A DNA stretch of 64,000 nucleotides from Sesamum alatum (lineage: Eukaryota > Streptophyta > Magnoliopsida > Lamiales > Pedaliaceae): assembly GCA_034509735.1 (NCBI GenBank), contig JACGWO010000010.1:7949193-8013192 (forward strand). The letters run 5' to 3'. Under the pieces are notes generated by a model. The model had not been told where the DNA came from, searched no databases, and saw nothing but the letters and a program-made list of their open reading frames with translations. Position 1 is the first letter of the stretch; every line of letters begins with the position of its first letter. The position numbers were made by a program, and so were the translations under genes. Below, piece by piece: positions 23,040-35,458 of the stretch.

Positions 23040-24711
23040 TTAAATAAAATCAATTATTTATAAAAAATAAACTTAGAACAAGATTGCTCATTTCATAAGT
23101 GATTTCAGAATTATTTGCTTACAATATTAATTATAAAATCATAATAATATTAATCAAAAATTATTTTATGATTAAACAAGTTTATGTTTATGGAATGTCT
23201 AAGACACTGGTTACATGGTCTATAAGAAGTTTACTACATCATTTTAGTAATAAGTAATTTAATTTCTATATATTTATATTTTTAAGTTTAATCAAACTTA
23301 ATAAAATTAATCAACGACTATTATGCTTATTCAATTAAATTCATTCCATAAAATATTGTCAATTTATGCATAATTTCAATTTTAATCGTGTAAGTATAGC
23401 TATGATAATGGCAATTTTAATCCTGTATGAATCCATTTTGATACTTTTGTCTTGTAATTTTAAAAATTTCGCACATTGAGGATAAAAGTGGCCGAAAAAG
23501 TGCATCTAATTAAGCCAGTCACGTACATGTCACATCAATACTTTTCCGTCATTTAGCAAATTCCGACCATTTTTATTCTTAATGTGTGAATGTTTTAAAA
23601 TTACAGGATAAAATTGCCAAAATGAATACGTGCATGGCTAAAATTGCCACCCCAACATACTTATAGGACAAATTGCATTTTTTTTAATGGATTTAGACTA
23701 TTTTCGAACAACATGAGGAATAAAATAAAAAGTAAAGAGATTATTACAAAAAAATTATATAAACAACTTTGGTTATAGTTAGTACAAGAGTTAAAAAAGA
23801 AAAGAAACATAAAAAACTAATTATTATTTTTTTATCCTGATTCGCACAACTAAGAAAAAAATTAAAACCTTTTTCATTCGTGAAGGAAATTTAAAATATG
23901 GACTAATTTAAATAAAATTTTATTATTATAATTACAGGGATATAAAAAGCAAAATAAATTAATATAATTTTTAGGATATATATATTATATAAGTAATATA
24001 AAATTACCTTTTGATTAGATGTTATGATCATGTACACAATTAAATGATAATGGATTCTAACAAAAATCATCTATATGCATATTATATAATATAATTATAT
24101 TTTTCAACAGATTTATGATTTATTATATGTTATAAATCATATTTTCATATTATGTTGTATATGTAAATTATAAAAGTAGGAGTAATTTTTGATGTTTTTA
24201 GTTTCTTAACTTTTTATAATGACTAAAACAACATTATTAAAATTACATAGTAAACAAAATTTGGTATTGTAAGAGATAATATAATTTATGACTAATCAAT
24301 GGAACAAGATTATTAATTGGGCTCATGAATACATAATGCATTGAAGTATTTGGTCCATATACTTAAATTCTACTAAATAATTTTCGTAGCAATATGTAAT
24401 TTAATTTCTATGTCTTTAAGTTCTTAATTAATCTCCAAATTAAATAAAATTATTTAAAAAATTTAATTTATAGCACTTAAATTCATTGCACGAAGCATTA
24501 TTAATCTTTTTGAAGCATTTTTCCAAAATTTCATTGAACAACTTGATAAATAAAATAAAAATAATAATTAATGAGATTACTACTAGAGAAGTATATTATA
24601 AATAAATTTAAATAATAGACGGTATAAGAATGAAAAAAATTAAAATAAGAATACTAATATCATATTTAATAATTGAAACAACTATAACGATGTAAAATTA
24701 ATATTATAGAG
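23040..24711 (+). repeat. AT-rich repeat R1, copy C
   Basis: This is the longest copy of R1. It contains the empty target site for the 16674-18215 CACTA element at about 23763-23765 (ACA, followed by the same ATAGTTAGTA phrase seen at 18230). It also contains the 1.1 kb missing from copy B. AT-rich, with no coding signal. Confidence 0.65.
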
Positions 24712-26381
24712 CACTACATAAAAAACTGTTTTCTGGGACGGGTTTTTTTGGACTTTGCAACAACTTTTGGGACAGGTAGGGCCCCATCTTTAATGAAGGT
24801 GTTCCAAAAAATTTGGAACTGCTGAAAGAACGGATATTACTTAGATCTTATTTTGGGATGAATTTGCAATGAACTTTGAGATAAATTTTGAATACCAATA
24901 AAAATATTTTGCAACGGGTTTTGTAGCTTGTACCTGTTCCAAATATTGGGAAGAATGTTTGCGATGGTTTTTGGGACATCGATTGTGATATATCTTGGAG
25001 TGAGTTTTGCATTGGGTATCCATTCCAAATATTGAGACGTCTTTTGCGACGATTTTTGGGACTTCGTTTGTGACGCATTTTGAAATGAATTTTGCAACAA
25101 CGTTTTTATTTTTTCAACGGATTTTGTATCTTTCATTTGTTTGCAAAATCCATTCCAAAATTCAAAATTTACTTTCTTGAAGAAATGAATTTAATTTTAA
25201 CTTTTAGTATTTAAAATTTAAATTATTATTTTTTAATTATTTCTATAAATTAATTTATTTATAATATATCAGTAATTTAGATTAATTTATTTTTTAATCT
25301 TTGAATTCATTTTAATTTAATTTATAAGTTCAATTATTTATAATTTATGTAAAGTTGTACAAAAGTAAAATTTAAGTAAAAAAAATCTAATCTAAATTGG
25401 CCTCCTAGCCGTGCTTCTAATCATCATCAGGGTCGTTAGTTGTGGCCTTGTCATAGGACCATGGGCGGTTCTTCAAGTGCATCATCATCTCCTCCATCTT
25501 CTTCATACGCCGCTACAAGCCTTTGTCTCTCGATCTGGGGCGGTGTCAATGATGGTGGTGGAGGCGTGGTCCTCTATGATAGGCTGACAGCCGACGTGTG
25601 GGCCTCTAAACCCAGAGCAAAAAATGCAGCCCCTGTTCGGGCCGTCGACTGCCTGGACCCACAACTGATCCTCCGCCTAGGTCACGGAGGTTGCTGAAGA
25701 AGTAGGATCCTGTCCATCGGCATGAGACTAGCTCTATTAGTCCTCCATCAGCTTCTAAACGATATCCTGAAATAAGAAAAACTTAATTAGTAAAAACACA
25801 AATATTTAATTAAATTATATTTTATGTGCTTACCACCACTTGCTCCTCCTTCGGCCTACTCCAATTGCAGTCGGCATTCTTCTTTTAGCATCTGGAGACG
25901 AGTTCCATCTGCTTTGGCAATCTGCTGAGCTATGACTCCTGTGGAATAAAAGAAAATAGTAAGAACTATAATAAATAATTAAACAATATGTATTAGTTAT
26001 TCATAATTTTATAAAACTTACCAGTTTCATTTTGTGCATCCCCATGGACAATGACCTCCCACGATGCACAGTTGCGGCAGATGTTGTGTTCGCCGAGCCT
26101 GTTAGGCTTATTTTTTGCGGACTCCTCCAGGAACTTGGGAGGGGGGGCCTACTACTCTAGCAACTGGGCCTAGATCTCGTTGGCCAACCATAGCGGACGG
26201 CTCATGGATGCCTTAGCTACATTGAATTGCCGTTGCACGTATTTCCTGGACAAGATATTGAAGACTTTTAACATATAGTTGTCCGTACAATCCGAATAAT
26301 ACTTGAGCTGAAAAAGATACATAAAAAATTGTTATTAGCAGTATTGTTCTTTTGAAGTTGTAATTAAAAAAAAATATAAGG
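24712..26381 (-). mobile_element. CACTA remnant C (second family)
   Basis: CACTACATAAAAAACTG at 24712 and the following subterminal motifs match 20370 onward. Within it, a minus-strand second-gene remnant (about 25390-26320) includes LANEI near 26180 and a segment with the same GGTGCA/CACAG context as copy B. Similarity to copy B stops near 26381, where unrelated sequence starts with GGGTAAATACGAG. Confidence 0.7.
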
Positions 26382-27689
26382 GTAAATACGAGTACCAACC
26401 CTAAAGTATCCACCCCACATCAATTACCCCCGTAAAGTATTAAAACTTTAAAAAAAACCTTGACCTTTAATTTTAAGTTTCAAAGGTCCATTTTACCCTT
26501 AAAAATATTATTTTATGAAAAAAAAATTAAAGGAATTTTTAAATGCCAAAATCACCATTTGTCCAAGCTTTGTCTAATTCTAGTTTTACATGTTTATCGA
26601 GCTCTTTTTATTTTAGTAATCCAAAAGTACTTGGAACTCAGTTTCATTTAATTTCACTTGTTTGTCAAACCGAATTAAATATAAATTCATACATGCATAT
26701 AATTACCATACATATATAAATATATATATTAATTGTATATTTTTTTATCAACCGTTTTGATTTTACTAATCCATATTTATATAATTATCATATATACATA
26801 TATAAATATATATTATAAATATATGTTAGTTGTATTTTTTCTATTAGTTCACCAGCTGTGAATAATATACAAATTTGACAAATTTTTGAGTTGTTTTCCT
26901 AATTGTGCTCAAGAACATGCATTACTCAATCAAGTTTGATAAATCAAGTATTTTAAAATTTTGTATAAGATATATAAAGCAGCAAAAAATAGAATTGAAT
27001 TATTGTTTACAAAAAACAGAAGCTCAAAGTAAAGTTTCGAAGGACAACAAACAATAAGGGACATGTAAGGTTAAAAGTGTATATGTAACTCGGTGTTCTC
27101 TTTACTCAATACATATGAACCATATGACACATTTTATTTCTGAAGTCTCAAAGGTGATATTTGACAAGTTCAAGTTCATGAAGTCTCAAAGGTGATATTT
27201 GATTTCGGAAAACATATGAAAATGAAAATCTACCACAAGCCGATAAAAAATCACTCCATAAACTTGGTAAAAAAGCCAAAACAAGAAATTGGACCAAAGA
27301 AACAAAGAACAATTACTATCACGGAAAATTCTTGTTCGAACTAGATTTGGTCGAACCAAATCAATTATAAAGCAAGTGTGAGACACTGACTATGTGATTG
27401 ATCACTTTTCCTGAACTGTATACTAATCACAGGTCAAGTGTATTACACTTGCCATGTGATTAGTCCAAATTTGCCCAAACCAAGTCAGAGCTAGAATTTC
27501 CCTTATCCACACACTCACCAAGTCAAGCATAGCTAATAGAATCATACTTGCACAATCATATCTGAAAAATTGCAGCATCATTGCTAATTAACGAACGGAA
27601 GAGTTAAAAAGCCCAAGAACTGGATAAAATCCCACTTGCAAACAAAGCAGCAACAGAGAGCAGGGGAAAATGGCAGCATCATCACTTAG
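26382..27689. other. AT-rich intergenic DNA
   Basis: No gene is supported. The first 150 bp (ACCAACCCTAAAGTATCC..., CAAAGGTCCATTTTACCC) look like one end of a MITE-type repeat without a visible partner. A 24-bp perfect direct repeat (from TGAAGTCTCAAAGG) occurs at 27141 and 27179. Confidence 0.45.
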
Positions 27690-28185
27690 ACCCCATCGAA
27701 AAATACGAAATTACACTTTTTCTAAAAAAAGTTTGAAATTACACTTACACTCCCTCCAAAAATTCTTCATTTACCCCACTCCCTTCAGTTGAAGTTTGGA
27801 TGAAAAATGCTGACATCAGAAAAAAAAAAATTTACGTAAATTATCAATTTTACCTCTCATTTAATATTCTTATGTATCTTTTTGTACTTCTAAAGGGATA
27901 AATGTAATATATATATATATATATATATAAATGGAGTGAGGTTAACATCATTATATTTTTTTTCCTATGAGTACAAAATTATTACATGGGAATGTTAAAT
28001 GAGCAGTAAAATTAAAATTTTATGTAATTTTTTTGCTCACGTCAGCATTTTTAGTTCGGACCATAACAGAATGGGGTTAGGTGTAAACAAAAAAATTTAC
28101 GAAGGGAGTGTAAGTGTAATTTCAAATTTTTTTGGGGGAAAGTATATTTCACATTTTCACAAAGAGTCTAAATTTAATTAACCCT
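27690..28185. mobile_element. Foldback/MITE-type element
   Basis: The two ends are long imperfect inverted repeats. The left TTAGACCCCATCG and TTTGAAATTACACTTACACT match the reverse complement of the right end (GTGTAAGTGTAATTTCAAA, then GAGTCTAA). A TA microsatellite (about 27908-27929) marks the middle. No transposase and no confident target duplication. Confidence 0.65.
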
Positions 28186-28342
28186 ATAATTAATTAGGAG
28201 TGCAAAACTTTGAGAAGAAAATAGAATAAGATCACAATATATATATATATAGTTTAAAAACAAGATTATTTGAAAAACTCCTCAAAATCTCAAATTGTAG
28301 AAAACAGGCAACGAACAGTCTGTTTCAAAAATCTCTTACTAA

Positions 28343-28789
28343 TATGGGCGGGGTATGTCTTGGGCCACGCAAGTGTTGGGTTTACCCTCTCCTGCCTTGG
28401 GCTGAACCCCTAAGATAAGGAGGTACCAGGCCCAGAGGAGAAAAGGGTCCATAAAGCCCAGGGAGGTACTGAAAAGGACAAAGTCCTCTAGAAAATGGGG
28501 ATGACCGACACATGTAAGCATTTAGAGGGAACAAACTGAGACTTTCCATACAGGGTGGGGGACTATATATAGTTCCACAATTGAGAAGTCAAACAGGTAT
28601 TAATAGCACATTTATTATCGCACCTACCTTCACTATACTACTTAAACGACCTATCTTAATTGAGCGTCAGAGTGCTCACGCTGGGCCCGACTCAACTCAT
28701 TCGCTCCTTGTATAGAATCGATCCAGATTTCCAGAGATCCCATATTGTTGTTGATGACTTATCGACCCTCGACCAATGACAATCCCAAT
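28343..28789 (+). repeat. 5' LTR of the gypsy element
   Basis: Its first 220 bp match 35249-35458. A TATATATAG box lies near 28563-28573. The LTR probably ends just before TTTTTCCATCGTCTATGGG, which resembles the primer-site region common downstream of gypsy 5' LTRs. Exact edges are estimated. Confidence 0.65.
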
Positions 28790-29081
28790 CATTTTTCCAT
28801 CGTCTATGGGAAATCTGATTGATTCACGTCAAAAGTCAGTACAGAAGGGACATCCAATCCAGGGAAGGAGAGCCAGCATCTACCAACTCCCCGGCCCAAC
28901 GACCTGGGAAAGAAGTTGCAACCAAGAGACTCCAATTCCTATGTATAATTTCATTAAGCAGGCGCTTCAAGAATTATTGTCCAACACGGTGAGGGACGCA
29001 CTAGTAAAAGCACGAGGATAGGATAATAGGGTTAGTCCAATCTTACCTCGAAGGCTTTTCGAGGAGCCAAATGAAGGCCGC

Positions 29082-29732
29082 GTGAGCCATCAAGTCGGTA
29101 ATATTGAACCACCCAATGGAGGGGGGACGACTCCAGCCACGTGTAGAGGGTTGCCCTTCGCAGCTAACATCATGATGGAAATAGCCCCCCAAGCTTCAAG
29201 GTTCCAGACTTGTCTAAGTACGATGGTAACGGGGATCCACAATAGCATGTCACATGTGATGCAACTGTACGAACTTTCTGACATGATGAATGCCCGCATT
29301 TTTGTCACTACACTGCAGGGTCGGGCACAGCAGTGGTTCACTTCATTACCCAATGCTGTGATTGCGTCCTTCGACCAGCTAGTTAGCAAATTTCTGTATC
29401 AATTCGCTAGCAAACAAAGGTCGAAAAGGCCTGCCACCTACTTGTTTACTATCAGACAGATGGTCGGAGAATCGCTTAAGTGTTTTATGGCCAAATTTAA
29501 TAGTGAGATTTTGGATGTACATGATTTGAGGGTCGAAATGATCACCGGCATATTGATACATGGGTTGGGGAAAGGTCCCTTTGCATCTGCATTAGCTCGT
29601 AATCCCCTAAAAAATATGGAGGAGTTGAGTGAAATAGCAGAGCAGTATATCAGGGATGAGGAAATGTTGGCTATGAAGGAAGATTGGTCGGAGTTGCAAA
29701 GTACACAGGGAAATGGGAAGGCCACAACATAA
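29082..29732 (+). pseudogene. Gypsy gag-like capsid segment
   Basis: A 216-residue open frame contains the retrotransposon gag pattern, with QGRAQQWFTSLP and SFDQLVSKFLYQFASK, followed by SLKCFMAKFN and a C-terminal acidic helix region. Capsid proteins of this family form the virus-like particle that packages RNA. The upstream N-terminal part (28776-29021) is in another frame. No zinc knuckle was recognised downstream, and stops follow directly, so this is a fragment. Confidence 0.75.
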
Positions 29733-30074
29733 CGATGCGCAAATGCACCCAGGGGGTATGCGAACAAGGCATGTAGGTCGGGTGAGGGCCGACAGAGAAG
29801 CCGATCGAGGGATCCTGACAATCACCAAGATAATAGGCTAGCTAGGTATCCGGAATGCAATGATCAGAGGGCCAGAAAGAGGGTAATCAACACGATATCC
29901 GGAGGACCTACGAGGGGAGACTCCAGGAATGCACAAAAAAGGTACGCTCGAAATTTTACACCTCAAGTTCCTTTTACTTTTGCTGTATGAAGAGCGCAAT
30001 GTCGGAAACCTAAAACATTTGACGATAGGGACTCGATAGGGGTCGAGGCTCCTCAAGATGACCCTCTAGTTATA

Positions 30075-30286
30075 ATGATTGAGGTAGCAAATTTTCAAGT
30101 TAAGAAAGTATTAGTAGACAGTGGGAGTTCGGTCTACGTCATAATGATAGATGTGCTAAGACAGATGGAACTTGATCTCATAATTTTAAAATCAGTAGGA
30201 ACACCCTTAATAGGGTTTAGAGGGTCGGAAGTGATGCCCTTGGGAACCATCGATCTACCTATGACTTTGGAATTTGGGTGTAAGTA
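30075..30286 (+). pseudogene. Gypsy aspartic protease segment
   Basis: KVLVDSGSSVYVI supplies the D-S-G catalytic loop of the retroviral-type aspartic protease, followed by the GFRGSEV.PLGTIDLP flap-region pattern of plant gypsy proteins. It ends in a stop after about 70 residues. The protease would cut the Gag-Pol polyprotein. Confidence 0.75.
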
Positions 30287-30855
30287 GAGAACGATAATGC
30301 TAAAATACTTGGTAGTCAACGTTTCTTTTGCCTACAACATAATACTAGGGAGGCCAAGCTTGAATTACTTCCAGGCAGTGATCTCCACGTTCCATCAAAG
30401 GTTAAATTCCCTACCAGACATGGGGTATGTGTATGGGTAGTTCACGGAGACAAAAAGTGGCTAGACAGTGTTATAATTTGACAGTCTCCAAACCAAGGTC
30501 GTCGTTCCTAGACAACATGGAAAAAACGATAGAGGTCAAGTGGGGGGAGTACTAGAGATACCAGCACCAATAGAAAGCAAAGATATCAAGTTGTAGCCCA
30601 GCAACCCAGAAAGGTTACCTGCATTAGGTCTCAGATGACCGATGCGGCTGAGGTAATGATGATAGATTTCCTAACGGCTAATGCTGCCATGTTTGCATGG
30701 GAGTCGGAGGATCTGCAGGGCATTAGTGCTGAAGTAATAGTGCACCGATTGAACATCTACCCTGTGGCCATGCCGATCTAACAAAGAAAAAGGAACTTCG
30801 GCGGTGAAAGGAATGCAATCATAGCCAAAGAAGTGCAAAAATTGTTAAAGGTGAG

Positions 30856-31845
30856 TTGCATCGCAAAAGTGTAGTACACGGACTAGTTAGCCAATGTGGT
30901 GGTAGTACCCAAAAGGTGGGGAAAATGGCGATGTGCACAGACTTCACAGATTTAAATAAGGCATGTCCGAAGGATCCCTACCCATTGTCGAGGATTGACG
31001 CCCTTGTGGACTCCACACTCTGGATGCGCCCTACTAAGTATGATGGGTGTGTTCCAAGGCTACCATCAGATAGCCATGGTGGATGAGGATCAGTTAAAAA
31101 CTTCTTTCATCATGGAAAAAGGACTATATGCTATAAGATCATGCCGTTTAGGCTGAAAAATGTCCGGGCTATGTTTCAAAGGTTGGTAAATAGAACTTTT
31201 GAGAAATTGATTGGCAAATCAATGGAGGTGTATGTGGACGACATGGTGGTTAAGAACAATTGGAAGAATGTTTTGGAATAATCAGAGAATATGGGATGAA
31301 GCTCAATCCAACAAAGTGCACCTTTGGGGTCAAAGGGGGAAAGTTCTTGGGATACTTAATCACAGAGAGAGGTATAGAGGTCAACCCGAAAAAAGTGAAG
31401 GCTATAATGGAGATGAAGTCCCCCAGGTCGGTAAAGGAAGTACAACAGCTTACGAGGAGGATAGCATCGTTAGGTTGTTTTCTATCCAGATCAACGGCTA
31501 GAAGCTTGTCGTTCTTTCAAATAATGAGAAAATGAAAAGTTTTGAATAGACGAAGGAAGCGAAGAGGCTTTCCAAGGGTTGAAGGAATATTTCTCAAGCC
31601 CGCCAATACTAGTGAAGCTAGAAGCAGGTGAAGTATTGATACTCTACATGGCGGTGTCGGACTCAACCGTTGGCGCGGTCCTAACTAAAGAGTTGGATGG
31701 ACAACATAGACCTGTCTACTATGTTAGCAAATTGTTGCAGGGGGGCGAACAAAGATACTTAGTAGTGGAGAAGTTTGCTTTGGGTTTGGTTACGGCCGTT
31801 AGGAAGCTTAGCCATACTTCCAATCACATCAGATCATGGTAATGA
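30856..31845 (+). pseudogene. Gypsy reverse transcriptase and RNase H, broken
   Basis: CTDFTDLNKACPKDPYPL marks the palm start and VYVDDMVVK (about 31229) the catalytic YVDD. KLNPTKCTFGVKGGKFLGYL follows in another frame, and then the connection to RNase H (AVSDSTVGAVLTKELDGQHR at about 31645, PVYYVSKLL). At least three frame changes interrupt the domain. These enzymes would copy the element RNA into DNA. Confidence 0.82.
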
Positions 31846-32029
31846 CAAACCAACCGCTCAAAGGTGTCCTAGCCAAACCCGAAGTGTCGGGACGCCTTGT
31901 AAAGTAGGCCATAGAATTCGGGGAGTTCGTGATTGAATTCAAGCCGCGAAAAGCTCTGAAAGCACTAGTATTAATAGATTTCATAGCAGAATCCAGTAAG
32001 ATGGAAGTCGGGCTCATGGAGGTCAAGGA

Positions 32030-32200
32030 GGATCGATGGACAATGCACACCGACGGCTCATCTATGTCGAGAGTATTGGCTGCTGGCATCTGGATTTGAG
32101 GACTGAGTGGCGAGGAGCACGAGTTTGAAGTAAGGCTAGATTTTCAAGTGACAAATAATGAGGCGGAGTATGAGGTACTAATAATGGGCTTAGAAATGTT
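32030..32200 (+). pseudogene. Second, archaeal-type RNase H of the gypsy element
   Basis: WTMHTDGSSMSRVLAAGIW followed by NNEAEYEVL shows the D...E pattern of the additional RNase H placed between the standard RNase H and integrase in Tat-lineage elements. A stop (TGA) follows GIWI. It is the main sequence basis for the lineage call. Confidence 0.65.
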
Positions 32201-32819
32201 AAAGCTCTGGGTGTGAAAGACATTTGGGCTTTGACTCACTCACAATTGGTAGCTAACCAGTACTCGGGGATGTACGAAGCTAAGGATCAGAGGATGAAGG
32301 AGTATTAGGAGGTCGTAAAAAAACATAGAAATTAGTTTGATAAGTTTGAACCATAACATGTGCCAAGATCTGAAATGAAATAGCAGATGCCTTAGCCAAA
32401 TTCGCAAACATGGTTGTGAGAACCAGGGGACAAGAAAATCACTTTCATGGTTAAGGCACAAACGACGAATCAAGAGAAAGGTGAATTGGTGGTTCTAGTC
32501 GCATCAAAAGGCAGAAAGCAAGATTTGGTGAGATACATGACCGACGACACTTGCGATCGAGAAGCAGGGGAAAAGTCTAGTTCGTAATGATAAACTGAGA
32601 GCTATATAAGAAAACTTTCGAGGGACCAACGTTGAGATGCCTAGAAATGGAGGAAGCAAACTGCATAATGAGAGAAATACAAGAAGGCAGATGTGGCAAC
32701 CATTTCAGGAGTAGGGCATTGGCCAACAAGATCTTAAGACAAGGGTACTTTTAGCCCACTTTGAGAGAAGATGCAAAGGATTTTGCTGAAGGTGCGAGCA
32801 ATGGCAGAAGTATGCCAAC

Positions 32820-33671
32820 TTAATTCACGCTCCAACCACAAACATGGAAATAACCAAAGCAGCGTACCCATTTGATATGTGGGGGATCGACATCGTTGGG
32901 CATTTTAAGCAAGGTAAGGGACAGAAGAAGTTCATCATTGTAGCGGTCGAGTACTTCAATAAGTGGATTGAGGCTAAGGCAGTGTCGAGGATCACAGAAA
33001 GCGAAGTGATGAAATTCCTCTAGCAAAACATCGTATGTAGGTTCGAAGTGCCCGGGACTTTGTATCCGACAACGGGATGCAATTCCAATGCCGAAAGGTC
33101 GTCGTTTGGTGCAAGAAAATGAAGATCCAACATAATTTCACGTCAATCAAAAACCCCAGAGCCAATGGCCAAAATGAGGTGTCAAATAGGACAATCCTTC
33201 AAAACTTGAAGACTAGGCTGGACGGAACAAAGGGGGCATGGGTAGAGGAATTACTGGGCGTCTTATGGGCCTATAGAATGAGCCCTAGAACAACGATGGG
33301 AGAAACCCCTTTCTGTTTGGTGTACGGGATGGAGGCCAGTAATCCCGATGGAGATAGGGGCAATGACACTAAGAGTCCAGGAATACGAGAGAGAGGCAAA
33401 TGAAAGGGACGTGGACTTGGAGATAATTGAAGAAAGAAGAGATGCAATGTATATAAAGACTTTGTAGTTTAAGAATGCAATGATAAAAGCCCACAATAAG
33501 CACGCCAAACATCAATACTTTCAGGTCGGAGATCTGGTTTCAAAAAAAGTCGAAGTCTCGAAACATGCAGGGAAATTGGACACAAATTGTGAAGGACCAT
33601 ACAAAGTAGTCAAGGTCTGCAAGAGAGGGGCCTATAGAATACAAACGTTAGGAGGAGATGATCTGCCATGA
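32820..33671 (+). pseudogene. Gypsy integrase, broken
   Basis: The catalytic triad context is visible in pieces: WGIDIVG (first Asp), DNGMQF after a stop (second Asp, about 33072), and NGQNEVSNR (Glu, about 33170). FCLVYGMEA follows, then a C-terminal segment with YFQVGDLVSKKV (33480-33671). Two in-frame stops lie around 33022-33062. The enzyme would insert the cDNA into the genome. Confidence 0.78.
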
Positions 33672-34304
33672 CCCTGGAATGTAAGCAACTTGAAAAAGTT
33701 TTATGCATAGAAAACAAGTTTTACATGTAGAAAGCAAGATCGAGGGAACTCATGTCTTTTCTATTTTACCTGTTACCTTTTTTTTTGTAATCGATCGAAC
33801 CATGCCCCCAAATTTTGCTTGGGAGAACAATCATTAAGAATGGAATCACTTTTTGTAAAGTTAGATGGAAAATGTCCACAGGATTTTTGCAGATTTGAAG
33901 TCGCATTCGGCAGGAGTTTTGCAGATGTAAGGTCGCATACAAGAGCCTCTTAAAACCATAAAAACAAACCTCTTAAGGTCGCATGTGAGATCCTTTTAAG
34001 GCAATTAAAAACCTATTAAAGTCGTATGAGAGAGCCTCTTAAGGCTATAAAATAAACCTGTTAAAGTCGCATGCGAGAGCCTCTTAAGGCCATAAAAATA
34101 GGCCTCCTAAGGTCGTGTGAGGGCTTATTCACCATTAAGGCCATAAGGTATAAGCCTATTAGAAATGAATAAGGAATGTGAAATATAATGACACTAAACA
34201 ATAGAAGGATAAATACTCAAAAAGTAATTTAAAAGTTGCATTTCATACACAGGCAGGGCAAAAGATACAAGGCAAAAAGCCCAAAATATTTTAACTCCTA
34301 CATC

Positions 34305-35096
34305 CTAAGGGGATGGCTCCTGTCGGGGAGTCGCAGAAGATTCTGCAATCTCCCAAGAAGGGAGGGAAGGAGTAGAGTCCACCAAGGTAGCAAACTCATC
34401 TTCGGAAACAGAGTCGACAACAACTTCTTTCAGGTTAGCTTTCAACTCTACATCTTTGAAAAAACTAACTTGTCGGGGGTCGAAGCCTTCCTTCAAAGCT
34501 TTTAGAAGTTTCAACTTGCTAAGGCACTTGTAGAAACCCACGAAGCCCTCATTTGTCGTCCTTTTCACTATGCGACCTTGAAGGATCAGGATTGCATGAA
34601 TGCACAAGCAAAGGCGAGCTTGTTTCAAGGCGTCCAAATACACAAGGGACTTCAAATAGTCGTTTTTCCCCGAACCATGCCAGATTCGAACGCCTTGTTT
34701 TCTTTGGGTTTCAGAATTTCATTTTAGCTTTCAGGGACTTAACCTCGAATTTGAGGGACTCGCAAGAGCGGTGAGCATTAGAAGCTTTCCGTTGGGCCCG
34801 AGCTTTCTCCTGGGTCATTCTTTTATTTACTTCTTAGCATTGGCATATCTCGCTTTCACGTCATTAAGGTCCTCGCCAGCCTTGGTTAGGTCCTGCTGAA
34901 GATTATGGTTGGTAGCTTCAATGAATTGTATCCAGGATGAAATATCGTCACGATCGTAGCGCCAATAGGAGCATTGCAAACTCAGAGCATAGAGAAATTC
35001 ATGCTCGGAAATTTTCCCACTCTTCTCGGTCGGGCACTCAATCTCGGAGCAAGAAATTGATAGAAGTGGTGAAGAACGGGAGGAAATGAATGCCAA
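34305..35096 (-). pseudogene. Antisense ORF between pol and the 3' LTR
   Basis: Two minus-strand frames, 35096-34827 and 34655-34305, are linked by a coding-like stretch with charged heptad-like residues (QEKARAQRKASNAHR) that contains a stop and a frame change. The first part predicts a coiled coil (LTKAGEDLNDVKARYANAKK). The second has KSLVYLDALKQARL and KLKLLKALKEGFD. Extra antisense ORFs in this position are described for several plant Tat-lineage elements. Function is unknown. Confidence 0.6.
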
Positions 35097-35458
35097 TATA
35101 TATAGGAAGACCTAGTTAAGAAAGTGGTGCACACAACGGGCGGAGGGCAAAGAGACATCCCAAGTTTACTGCTTAGATCTAAGCCTAAGTAATTCAATTT
35201 TTTGCCGGTCCCGCTCAATAAGAATACTTAGACTTGGGGGAGTAAATGAATGGGATGAATACGTTTTGGGCCACACAGGTGCTGGGTTTACCAGTCTTGC
35301 CTTGGGTTGAATCCTTAAGATAAGAAGGTACCGGACCCTGAAGCGAAAAAGGCCCATAAAGCCCAGGGAGATACACTAAAAGACAAAGTCCTCCTAGAAA
35401 ATGGGCATGACCGACACGTGTAAGCATCTAGGGTGAACAGGCTGAGACCTTCCGTACA

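Larger units (their letters stand above)
28343..35458 (+). mobile_element. Decayed Ty3/gypsy retrotransposon, Tat lineage
   Basis: LTR sequences at about 28343-28789 and 35249-35458 share phrases such as AAGATAAGGAGGTACC / AAGATAAGAAGGTACC and AAAGCCCAGGGAG. The right LTR is cut off after about 210 bp. Between them gag, protease, reverse transcriptase, RNase H, a second (archaeal-type) RNase H and integrase appear in gypsy order, with many stops and frameshifts. The extra RNase H and the antisense ORF before the 3' LTR point to the Tat lineage. A polypurine tract CTTGGGGGAG precedes the 3' LTR. It cannot move on its own. Confidence 0.85.

Noticed and set aside
27690..28185. Assignment of the foldback element to PIF/Harbinger by TTA/TAA flanks
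   Set aside because: The TTA and TAA are inverted, not direct, so they are part of the inverted repeat and not a target duplication.
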